Of a DNA stretch of 6,173 bases, positions 1-6,173 are shown in pieces (the stretch's first letter is position 1; every line of letters begins with the position of its first letter). Made by a program: the position numbers and the translations under genes. Below the pieces are notes generated by a model that worked only from the letters and a program-made list of their open reading frames with translations, did not search any database and was not told the DNA's origin. This stretch comes from Cytophagales bacterium. Lineage in GTDB: Bacteria; Bacteroidota; Bacteroidia; Cytophagales; JAAEPT01. The stretch covers positions 1 to 6,173 of the forward strand of contig WTJX01000707.1 of the NCBI GenBank assembly GCA_011524675.1, read 5' to 3'.

Positions 1-77
1 TACTGATTGTAAATGAGGATTTTAAACTATTGTATAACGCTGAATAAGTGCAAAATATGGTTTTGCAAAGCCTTCGT
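1..77 (+). repeat. Right half of dispersed palindromic element (copy A, cut by window edge)
   Basis: This stretch aligns without gaps to 1451-1527 with 73 of 77 identical bases; the differences are at 27, 29, 41 and 56. By comparison with the complete copy at 1387-1525, its symmetry centre would be base 6, so nearly all of the left half lies outside the window. It ends in TGCAAAGCCTTC (64-75), the terminal inverted-repeat sequence of the family. It stops 24 bases before the bioF start codon, so it may supply the bioF leader or the end of an upstream transcript. No open reading frame of note lies within it. Confidence 0.85.
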
Positions 78-101
78 ATGTGCACTCACCAATAAATACC
101 C

Positions 102-1226
102 ATGTCAGAAAAACTATATAGCATCCTATCTCAGAAGCTTAAGTCCCGAGAAGATAATGCGTTACTACGCAAACTAAGTACTAGCACAGACTTAATAGAT
201 TTTTGTTCTAATGATTATTTGGGATTGAGCATCAATGAAAACCTTATTGCTGACGTACAACAACATGCAGTAGCACATCAAGGTATGAAGCTAGGTTCTG
301 GCGGTTCGCGTCTGCTGGCAGGAAACTCTACACTGGCAGAAGAACTTGAATTATTCCTTGCCGAAACGCATCAATCAGAGGCGGCATTACTTTGCAATAG
401 TGGCTATGCCGCTAACCTGTCTTTGTTTTCTTCCATCCCTCAAAAGGGGGATACTATCATTTATGATGAGCTGAGTCATGCATGTATCAAAGATGGGGCG
501 CGCCTAAGTTTTGCCAATCGGTTGTCTTTCAAGCACAACGACTTAGACGACTTAAAAAAGAAACTACAGAAAGCAACGGCAACGGGAACGGTATTTATTG
601 CTGTAGAATCGGTGTATTCGATGGATGGAGACCAAGCGCCTTTGCAAGATCTTGTAGCTTTAGCGCAAGAATATCAAGCCAACATCATCGTAGATGAAGC
701 ACATAGCACAGGACTGTGGGGAGAAAAGGGCGCAGGTTTATGCGTGGAGCTAGGAATACAAGACCATATCTTTGCACGAATACATACTTTTGGAAAGGGC
801 ATTGGCGCACATGGCGCTTGCATCGCGTGTAATGAAGTTGTCAAAAATTACCTTATCAACTTTGCTCGTCCTTTTATCTTTACCACCTCTTTGCCCGACC
901 ATAATCTCATCACTATCAAGCAAGCTTATACATATATTGCTAGGCATGGGGTACTTTGGGAAAAGCTAAAGGAAAAAATTAAGCTTTTCAAGCAAGAGAT
1001 AAAAGCCAATACCATAGAAAGCCATAGTCCTATACAAGCGATTTTATTTGCAGGGAATGAAAACGCTAGAAAGGTAGCCGCTAGTATAAGGCAGCAAGGT
1101 TTTGATGTAAGACCGATACTAAGCCCAACAGTCAAAAAAGGAGGAGAGAGAATCCGTATTTGCTTGCATACCTTCAATACAGACGAGCAAATAAAAAAAC
1201 TTGCCTTGTTACTAAATGCACCATAG
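102..1226 (+). CDS. bioF: 8-amino-7-oxononanoate synthase (KAPA synthase), biotin biosynthesis
   Basis: This is a cytosolic PLP-dependent enzyme of the alpha-oxoamine synthase family (fold type I). It condenses pimeloyl-thioester (CoA or ACP) with L-alanine, releasing CO2, to give 8-amino-7-oxononanoate, the first step of biotin ring assembly. It has 374 residues, close to the roughly 385 of E. coli BioF, and looks intact. Visible motifs are CSNDYLG (35-41), GSGGSRLLAGN (65-75), NSGYAAN (99-105, cofactor region), LSHA with the likely PLP-stacking His126, ESVYSMDGD (169-177), VDEAHSTG (197-204) with the pyridine-N-binding Asp198 and His201, and TFGKGIGAHG (229-238) with Lys232 as the Schiff-base lysine. 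The C-terminal SPTVKKGGERIRICLHTFNT (341-360) is Bacteroidota-like. The ATG at 102 gives the family-typical N-terminus; no Shine-Dalgarno sequence precedes it, as is usual in this phylum. No other bio gene is in the window, so it appears unlinked on the 3' side. Related 2-amino-3-ketobutyrate CoA ligase (Kbl) or serine palmitoyltransferase are the alternatives, but the motifs favour BioF. Confidence 0.93.
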   Translation: MSEKLYSILSQKLKSREDNALLRKLSTSTDLIDFCSNDYLGLSINENLIADVQQHAVAHQGMKLGSGGSRLLAGNSTLAEELELFLAETHQSEAALLCNSGYAANLSLFSSIPQKGDTIIYDELSHACIKDGARLSFANRLSFKHNDLDDLKKKLQKATATGTVFIAVESVYSMDGDQAPLQDLVALAQEYQANIIVDEAHSTGLWGEKGAGLCVELGIQDHIFARIHTFGKGIGAHGACIACNEVVKNYLINFARPFIFTTSLPDHNLITIKQAYTYIARHGVLWEKLKEKIKLFKQEIKANTIESHSPIQAILFAGNENARKVAASIRQQGFDVRPILSPTVKKGGERIRICLHTFNTDEQIKKLALLLNAP

Positions 1227-1386
1227 ACTACCCCTATTCATCATACATTTTACCTACTACTAGAATGTTTCGTGCTATAAATTTTTTGCTAGGGATAATT
1301 AGTTGTACATTTGCCGCTCAGAACATTTTGATTCTTAATTTCTTCTTAAAAGGATATATTTTTTTAGGTTAAGGAATAAAGGTTAA
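1227..1386. other. AT-rich intergenic spacer after bioF
   Basis: I see no convincing gene or strong terminator here. An out-of-frame reading frame runs in from the end of bioF to 1372, but it starts inside bioF and reads as generic hydrophobic AT-rich translation. The octamer AGGTTAAG occurs twice, at 1366-1373 and 1380-1387, the second overlapping the first base of the palindromic element. A T-run at 1359-1365 has no clear GC-rich stem before it. If bioF has a structured terminator, the element at 1387-1525 is the better candidate. Confidence 0.5.
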
Positions 1387-1525
1387 GAAGGCTTTGCATA
1401 ACTAAGATTTTGTGTTTAGTCAAGGCTTTCAAAATTTTAAAACCGCAGTTTACTGATTGTAAATGAGGATTTTAAAATTTTGTATAACGCAGAATAAGTG
1501 CAAAAGATGGTTTTGCAAAGCCTTC
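1387..1525. repeat. Complete 139-bp palindromic intergenic element (copy B), MITE- or REP-like
   Basis: Three inverted-repeat pairs share exactly one symmetry centre, base 1456. The termini GAAGGCTTTGCA (1387-1398) and TGCAAAGCCTTC (1514-1525) are a perfect 12-bp pair. CAAAATTTTAAAA (1430-1442) and TTTTAAAATTTTG (1470-1482) are a perfect 13-bp pair. TTTAC (1449-1453) and GTAAA (1459-1463) form a 5-bp stem around a 5-base loop. Arm spacing is identical on both sides with no gaps, although the bases between the blocks pair poorly (11 of 31 between the outer and middle blocks). The right half recurs at 1-77. It encodes no transposase, so if mobile it would depend on one supplied elsewhere. A clear target-site duplication is not visible: the flanks GTTAA (1382-1386) and GTCAA (1526-1530) match at 4 of 5 bases. 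It could instead be a structured RNA or terminator family. Confidence 0.8.
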
Positions 1526-1752
1526 GTCAAATATGTTCTCAGCTAGTGATGTGATTAAGTTGAGTCGTCGTAGTAAACAAAAGTATAGCAATCAAAAAGT
1601 AGTAAAGATTGTGATACTCTGGGCTTCCCGTTATTCTGATAAATGTCAGTTCTCCTCATACTTCCTCGCATAGATGGTAAATTTTTATTGATTTTATTAA
1701 TTCATGACATTTGACTTATTTGATGGTCATATGTCTCTTTTTTATATTACGT
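1526..1752 (+). other. Non-coding region upstream of the DEAD-box helicase, probably promoter and 5' leader
   Basis: This 227-base stretch must hold the helicase promoter and leader if the gene is transcribed on its own. I find no exact match to the Bacteroidota promoter pattern (TTG near -33 and TAnnTTTG near -7). The nearest is GACATTTG at 1706-1713 with TTG at 1688-1690, which has one mismatch and a short spacer. A 46-codon reading frame (ATG 1533, TAG 1671-1673) is present but unrecognised and may be chance. The 11-mer ATGACATTTGA occurs at 1704-1714 and again at the helicase start (1753-1763); the first copy opens a 19-codon frame that stops at 1761-1763. No strong Shine-Dalgarno sequence is visible. 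Confidence 0.4.
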
Positions 1753-3462
1753 ATGACATTTGAAGAAACAGGCTTACGCCCTGAAATAGTATCAGCAGTA
1801 ACCGATTTAGGTTTTGAAAATCCTACTCCTGTACAAGAAAAATCTATTCCTTTTTTGCTCAATTCTGATCAAGATTTAATCGCTTTTGCTCAAACAGGTA
1901 CAGGAAAGACCGCAGCCTTTGGCTTGCCTATCCTCAACGAAGTAGATACCGCTTTTAATGTAACACAAGCCTTTGTCTTGTGTCCTACAAGGGAGCTTTG
2001 TCTTCAAATCTCTAAGGATTTTGAATCTTTTGCTAAAAATAGAAAGGGACTCAAGATCGCTTCTGTTTACGGAGGGGAAAACATAGAAAGACAAATAAAA
2101 GCGCTACGCAAGGGAGCGCATGTAGTAGTAGGTACTCCAGGTAGAGTAAAAGACCTCATCAATAGAGGGGTAATGCACATAGACGAAATAGAATGGCTAG
2201 TGCTTGACGAAGCAGATGAAATGCTTAGCATGGGCTTCAAAGAAGACCTAGACATGATATTGAGCGGTACACCACAAGAAAAAAGATCGCTTCTCTTTTC
2301 TGCTACCATGCCCAAAGAGCTTGTACGCATTGCCAATACCTATATGCACAATCCGTATGAGATCAACTTAGGTACAAAAAACAAAAGCTCTGAGAATGTA
2401 GAGCACCACTATTACTGTGTAAGAAATAAAGATCGATACAATGCGTTGAAGCGTGTATTGGATGTGTCTGAAGATGCTTATGCCATCGTCTTTTGTAGAA
2501 CAAGGTACGAAACCAAGGACGTAGCAGACTTACTGATCCAAGATGGATATATGGCAGATGCCATCCATGGTGATTTGTCTCAAGCACAGAGAGAGCAAGT
2601 ACTCAAACGTTTTAGAAATAAAGCCATACAGTTTTTGGTCGCTACCGATGTAGCAGCGAGAGGCTTGGATATTGATAGCCTTACACATGTTATCAACTTT
2701 AACCTACCAGACCAGACAGAAACATACATCCATCGAAGTGGTAGAACAGGGAGGGCAAATAAATTTGGTATCTCTATCGCTATCATCACGGACAGAGAAG
2801 TAAGAAGAATAAAAGAGATAGAAAAGATCATAGGCAAGCCAATGATCTTGAAAGAAGTGCCTGATGCCAAAATGATAGGGCATAAAAAACTAGAATACTT
2901 TATAGATAAAGTATGTAATGCTACGGTAGATGAAAAAAGTTTAGCCGAGTATTTACCTTCCGTATCGGAAAAGTTAGAGCAGTTTAGCAAAGAAGAACTG
3001 GTAGAAAAAATAGTGTCCTTGGAATTAGCCAATATATTGGACTACTACAAAGGAAGCAAAGATATCAATGTGTCGGCTAATGATAGAGGAGGTAGAGGCG
3101 AACGTAGAAACGGAAGAAGTACCAATGAAAATTTCTCTAGGCTGTTTATAAACCTTGGTAAAGAGCAAGGGCTAAATGCTCAACGCCTGATGGGATTGGT
3201 CAACGAAAACTTACATGGCAAGAGTGTAGAGATTGGTCGCATAGACATTATGAAGAGTTTTTCGTTCTTTGAAATAGACAAAAACTTTGACAAACAACTT
3301 ATTGACCAAATGGATGGTGAATATTTTGAAGGTAAAAGAATAGGACTAGAGGTATCTAAAGAAAAGAGAAGCGGTGGCGGCGGTGGTCGTAGAAGAAACG
3401 GTGGCGGCGGTCGCGACCGTAGAGGCGGAGGAGATCGCAGAGGTGGCGGTAGAAGAAGATAG
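1753..3462 (+). CDS. DEAD-box ATP-dependent RNA helicase with DbpA-type RNA-binding domain and Arg/Gly tail
   Basis: This is a cytosolic ATP-dependent RNA helicase of superfamily 2, of the CsdA/DeaD-like type that typically remodels rRNA or mRNA, often in ribosome assembly and cold adaptation. Counting from ATG 1753 (569 residues), all core motifs are present: Q motif (FENPTPVQ, 21-28), I AQTGTGKT (46-53), Ia PTREL (78-82), GG (107-108), Ib TPGR (128-131), II DEAD (152-155), III SAT (183-185), IV IVFCRT (245-250), V ATDVAARGLDID (297-308) and VI HRSGRTGRA (327-335). A helical linker (about 370-455) leads to a DbpA-like RRM domain (about 459-536). The end is an Arg/Gly-rich tail (541-569: 15 Gly, 11 Arg). 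In-frame starts at TTG 1711 and ATG 1723 exist, but they would add a hydrophobic stretch absent from the family; MTFEETGL is the usual DEAD-box beginning. No Shine-Dalgarno sequence is seen. DeaD/CsdA, DbpA and RhlE-type paralogues share this core, so the exact orthologue is unassigned; the domain order best fits DeaD/CsdA. The gene converges on the next one. Confidence 0.95.
   Translation: MTFEETGLRPEIVSAVTDLGFENPTPVQEKSIPFLLNSDQDLIAFAQTGTGKTAAFGLPILNEVDTAFNVTQAFVLCPTRELCLQISKDFESFAKNRKGLKIASVYGGENIERQIKALRKGAHVVVGTPGRVKDLINRGVMHIDEIEWLVLDEADEMLSMGFKEDLDMILSGTPQEKRSLLFSATMPKELVRIANTYMHNPYEINLGTKNKSSENVEHHYYCVRNKDRYNALKRVLDVSEDAYAIVFCRTRYETKDVADLLIQDGYMADAIHGDLSQAQREQVLKRFRNKAIQFLVATDVAARGLDIDSLTHVINFNLPDQTETYIHRSGRTGRANKFGISIAIITDREVRRIKEIEKIIGKPMILKEVPDAKMIGHKKLEYFIDKVCNATVDEKSLAEYLPSVSEKLEQFSKEELVEKIVSLELANILDYYKGSKDINVSANDRGGRGERRNGRSTNENFSRLFINLGKEQGLNAQRLMGLVNENLHGKSVEIGRIDIMKSFSFFEIDKNFDKQLIDQMDGEYFEGKRIGLEVSKEKRSGGGGGRRRNGGGGRDRRGGGDRRGGGRRR
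3373..3459 (+). repeat. Gly/Arg-codon-rich repeat encoding the helicase tail
   Basis: This G-rich stretch encodes 29 residues made only of Gly (15), Arg (11), Asp (2) and Asn (1). The 12-mer GGTGGCGGCGGT occurs identically at 3373-3384 and 3400-3411, 27 bases apart, suggesting growth by internal duplication. Its high GC contrasts with the AT-rich surroundings. Arg/Gly tails on DEAD-box proteins typically add non-specific RNA affinity and can promote condensation. The length of such tracts often varies between strains. Confidence 0.75.
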
Positions 3463-3483
3463 CTTTTACTTAAACTGTTATAG

Positions 3484-3522
3484 TAGAAGGCTTTACAAGA
3501 TCATCTTTTGCAAAGCCTTCTA
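3484..3522. terminator. Hairpin between convergent genes, probable bidirectional terminator
   Basis: TAGAAGGCTTT (3484-3494) pairs perfectly with AAAGCCTTCTA (3512-3522), an 11-bp stem. Inside it AAGAT (3497-3501) can pair with ATCTT (3503-3507), extending the fold. It lies 21 bases after the helicase stop and 5 bases beyond the stop of the minus-strand gene, which is where a shared terminator would sit. Neither side has a good U-run (the plus strand continues TTAAATTA), so it is not a textbook intrinsic terminator. The right arm TTTTGCAAAGCCTTC (3506-3520) is identical to the right end of the palindromic element (61-75 and 1511-1525). Confidence 0.6.
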
Positions 3523-3527
3523 TTAAA

Positions 3528-6173
3528 TTACCCCTCTTTCTTTTTACCCGAAAAGTAATACAAGAAGCTTAACATATAATACCTCTTGAGAGTGGCTATC
3601 TCTTCCCTTTCGATAAAAGTTCCTTTTGTACGGGCATTTACCCCCCTGTTTTGGTTTAAAATATCATCTACATAAAAGCGCATATACGCTTTATTACTTA
3701 TCAATGACTTTTGCACATAAGCATCTACTTTTGTCAAATGTAAGCCTCTAGCCAGTTCCGATTGGTTGTTTCCTTCGAGAGTAGCTTTAAAGAATAGATA
3801 AGAGAACGTACTTCCTATTGCCCAACCTTTTGATAAAGTATAAGAACAGTTCATAGCATGTGTATGGTGAACTATTTTTGCTTCTTCTATTATCCCATTT
3901 TCATCAGATGTTAATGGATAAATAGTTCTTTGGTTTTTGATGGAGGTACTTAGAGAATAGTTGAACGTTTTTTTCTTCATACCACTCCCAATAGCAAGGC
4001 TTACACCTTCTTCATGTGTTGTTACGTCTTTTCCAGTAAGTTGACTTTGAAATGAAAAAGGTTTCACATCAATTGATTTGGTGAGTTCACCACTTACGAC
4101 AGGACCATTCTTTTTAATATTCCATTTCCATTGAATGACTCCTTTTAGCTCATATTGAAAAATAGCGTTTTGAGGCTTTGTCGTTCTCACAAATAATGAG
4201 TCAATGGTCAATTCGTTGAAAATCTTATCGTCCACGATCGTGGCAGAGAGTATCGTACTAAGGCTAGAGTTTGTCTTTTTGTCAAGCAAATAATAATTAA
4301 TATTGGCAGAATAATACTGCTCCAAGTTGAGCTCTGGATTACCTGTATAGAGTCGTGTGGCATTGTAAAAAATAGTAATCGGCTGAAGTTGTTGCATGCT
4401 TGGTTCTTTGACAAAGGAACGAAACGAAAGTTTTATTTTTTGTGATTTGGCAGTGTCAAGGTAAAAGGTAAGATTGACAAAACTAGAAATATTGGTAAAA
4501 TGCTTGGTAAGTGAAGCATCAAAGAGGGTGTTTGTCCCCCTCAGTGTAGAAAACTGTAGTTTGAATCCTGCGTCTAGCAATGCCCAGCCAGCATCATGAT
4601 GATAAGAAACACCTGGTTTATGAAAAGAATAATCTTTTTTGAATGAACTACTCTGTCCAGTATCTATTACAAAAATACCTTCTTGTGAGTTATGACGAAT
4701 ACGCTCAGATAGGTCTGTAGATCGGTCCATAGCATAACTCAGCCCTACTTTAGTTTTACTCGAAAGTATCTTTTCATATTGTACAGAAGCATTCATTCCT
4801 TTTTTGTCAATGAACTGTTCTTGCAAGAGCTCTCCGACGATATGCTTTGTAGTATCACCTGTAGTTGTGTTGAAACTGATATTATCTGTTGAGATCAAGC
4901 GGTTGTTGTCCATTTTTTGATAATACACACTCGTTTTAAAGAAAATACGTTGTTTATTGGCTATTGACTTACTCAATTGAATACCACTAGACACTTTCGT
5001 TTCATCATTTTCTAAGGTGTTTTTTCCTTTTTGATGATTACTTAGTGCATTTACTCCAGTGAAAATATTTCGTGTAAATGGCCCTTCACCATCTTTTTTG
5101 AGTAGGCTGAAATTGATATAAGGAGTAACATGGTTTTCCTGCTTTAATTTCTCATCTTTTGTAAGGGGAATCTCATAATTCAAAGAGGCAGTAGCATCAT
5201 AGCTTGTGTTTTTCTCATCTTTGTTATTTTCTACCCTTTTGGTCAATACCAACTCATCTGAAAAAAGGTCTAGGATATCTGCATTGTTGTGAAACTCACT
5301 TTGATAATTCAAAGCGAGTTTAGTGTTTAAGCTTGTAGCATTAGGAAAGATAAAGGCATGTGCATAGCTCGTTTTTAGCTCATGTTTTTTTGTTTTCATA
5401 GGGATGTTGTTTTCTTGGAAGGTGTCAAAAGGAATGTCGTCAGTAACAAATATCCTATTGATGTTTCTCAATAAGTCTCTATCTGTCTTGTGGTATAGGT
5501 AACTAATGTTTAATGCTTGTTGTTTTTTGGGAGTTAGATTAAGATTTAGTCCTATGCCATCGCTAGCGATAAGTCCATTTTTTGCATTAATAGGACTTTC
5601 TAAAGGGTCTTCAAACAGTTGTTTTCGTTTTTTGAATTGGATATCCGTTCTATTGATATTATTAAAATCTACAATTGCGCTGAGTTTTAATTTGTTTCCA
5701 AAACGGTTAACAATGGCTTTGGTTTGATACCTAGACTTATTTCCTACTCCCGTTTGTAGATCTCCAAAGAAGACATCTTTTTTATCTTCTTTAAGAATAA
5801 TATTTATTTTTTTTCCTCCGCCAAGTTTCTTACTTTCTATGATATCCACCTGTTCTATTACTTCAGCAGGGATGTTTTTTAGTGCCATTTGCACATTGTC
5901 TCCAAAATATTGCTGCCCATCGACCAATATTTTGACGATTTCTTCACCACCAGAAGTAAGTCCGTCTTCACTTTCTATCACACCGGGTATGTTCATGACA
6001 ATGCTTTTTGCATCTTCGTTTTTTTCAAAAGACACATGCTTTACCTTATATTTTGAACGTTTTATTCCTATTTCTGCTGTACCCTCAGTAAATTGTTCTT
6101 CATCCTCTCCTTGGGGCAGTGAGTCTTTAGTGTCATTGACCGAAGGAGAATCTTTTACACCATGTATCACCAC
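3528..6173 (-). CDS. Outer-membrane beta-barrel protein, TonB-dependent receptor-like (N-terminus outside window)
   Basis: The frame is open to the window edge, so 881 C-terminal codons are seen; the apparent GTG start at the edge is not a real start. After an acidic, low-complexity stretch (about residues 8-35) comes a plug-like domain (about 40-130) with SIVMNIPGV (57-65), VKILVDGQQYFGDN (80-93) and ALKNIPAEVIEQVDI (97-111). These match the VLVDGK-FFGDDP and LKNLPAD-V pattern of the Bacteroidota outer-membrane beta-barrel family (Pfam OMP_b-brl_3 type). From about 133 to the end the sequence alternates polar and aromatic residues, as in membrane strands, and closes with an aromatic strand RYYMLSFLYYFSGK. 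A signal peptide and a carboxypeptidase-regulatory-like domain usually precede the plug, so perhaps 100-150 residues are missing; that is inference. The substrate is unknown. There is no SusD-like partner downstream, since the next gene is the convergent helicase, so this is not the 5' member of a SusC/SusD pair within this window. The TAA stop is at 3528-3530. Confidence 0.85.
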   Translation of the reverse strand: MVIHGVKDSPSVNDTKDSLPQGEDEEQFTEGTAEIGIKRSKYKVKHVSFEKNEDAKSIVMNIPGVIESEDGLTSGGEEIVKILVDGQQYFGDNVQMALKNIPAEVIEQVDIIESKKLGGGKKINIILKEDKKDVFFGDLQTGVGNKSRYQTKAIVNRFGNKLKLSAIVDFNNINRTDIQFKKRKQLFEDPLESPINAKNGLIASDGIGLNLNLTPKKQQALNISYLYHKTDRDLLRNINRIFVTDDIPFDTFQENNIPMKTKKHELKTSYAHAFIFPNATSLNTKLALNYQSEFHNNADILDLFSDELVLTKRVENNKDEKNTSYDATASLNYEIPLTKDEKLKQENHVTPYINFSLLKKDGEGPFTRNIFTGVNALSNHQKGKNTLENDETKVSSGIQLSKSIANKQRIFFKTSVYYQKMDNNRLISTDNISFNTTTGDTTKHIVGELLQEQFIDKKGMNASVQYEKILSSKTKVGLSYAMDRSTDLSERIRHNSQEGIFVIDTGQSSSFKKDYSFHKPGVSYHHDAGWALLDAGFKLQFSTLRGTNTLFDASLTKHFTNISSFVNLTFYLDTAKSQKIKLSFRSFVKEPSMQQLQPITIFYNATRLYTGNPELNLEQYYSANINYYLLDKKTNSSLSTILSATIVDDKIFNELTIDSLFVRTTKPQNAIFQYELKGVIQWKWNIKKNGPVVSGELTKSIDVKPFSFQSQLTGKDVTTHEEGVSLAIGSGMKKKTFNYSLSTSIKNQRTIYPLTSDENGIIEEAKIVHHTHAMNCSYTLSKGWAIGSTFSYLFFKATLEGNNQSELARGLHLTKVDAYVQKSLISNKAYMRFYVDDILNQNRGVNARTKGTFIEREEIATLKRYYMLSFLYYFSGKKKEG

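Noticed and set aside
1160..1372. Plus-strand 70-codon frame overlapping the end of bioF
   Set aside because: It starts inside bioF in another frame, and the rest is a hydrophobic translation of AT-rich spacer with no recognisable family or start signal.
1578..1585. Exact TAnnTTTG match on the minus strand
   Set aside because: There is no TTG at the right distance and no minus-strand gene downstream; an 8-base degenerate match is expected by chance.
1636..1649. Small hairpin CTGAT-AAAT-GTCAG in the helicase leader
   Set aside because: The five-pair stem includes a G-U pair and has no supporting context, so it is indistinguishable from chance.
1688..1713. Possible Bacteroidota promoter, TTG 1688-1690 with GACATTTG 1706-1713
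   Set aside because: The -7 box has one mismatch and the 15-base spacer is shorter than usual, so the support is too weak to list as a promoter.
1711..1752. Upstream in-frame starts (TTG 1711, ATG 1723) for the helicase
   Set aside because: They would add a hydrophobic leader not found in DEAD-box proteins; the ATG at 1753 gives the normal N-terminus.
2580..3032. Minus-strand 150-codon frame opposite the helicase
   Set aside because: It is entirely antisense to well-conserved helicase motifs V and VI and reads as low-information translation, so it is a shadow of the real gene.
6159..6173. GTG at the window edge as the start of the barrel protein
   Set aside because: No signal peptide follows and the frame is open to the edge; the family needs an N-terminal export signal that must lie outside the window.

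Overview
The window looks like chromosomal DNA of a low-GC member of the Bacteroidota. Three things suggest this. The minus-strand gene belongs to the Bacteroidota-typical outer-membrane beta-barrel/TonB-dependent receptor-like family. The biotin gene closely resembles Bacteroidota BioF in its motifs. Neither plus-strand gene has a Shine-Dalgarno sequence before its start. I cannot place it more finely from sequence alone.

Layout. Positions 1-77 hold the right half of a repeat cut by the window edge. Positions 102-1226 (+) encode 8-amino-7-oxononanoate synthase (bioF). Positions 1227-1752 are a 526-base non-coding stretch containing a complete 139-bp palindromic element (1387-1525), whose right half is a 73/77 copy of the repeat at position 1. 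Positions 1753-3462 (+) encode a DEAD-box RNA helicase with a DbpA-type RNA-binding domain and an Arg/Gly-rich tail. A hairpin at 3484-3522 separates it from a convergent gene. That gene (3528-6173, minus) is the C-terminal 881 codons of an outer-membrane beta-barrel protein whose N-terminus lies beyond the window.

The three genes have no obvious shared pathway: biotin synthesis, RNA remodelling and an outer-membrane barrel. bioF and the helicase point the same way but are separated by more than 500 bases, so each is probably its own transcription unit. I see no defence system, CRISPR array, tRNA, rRNA or transposase.

The most interesting structure is non-coding. The 139-bp element has three nested inverted-repeat blocks (12, 13 and 5 bp) all centred on base 1456. 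A second copy lies exactly 1450 bp upstream, so copies flank bioF. The helicase/barrel hairpin carries the same AAGGCTTT stem core, which suggests a family of intergenic hairpin elements that may also act at transcript ends. Whether it is a known or new family cannot be decided without a genome-wide search.
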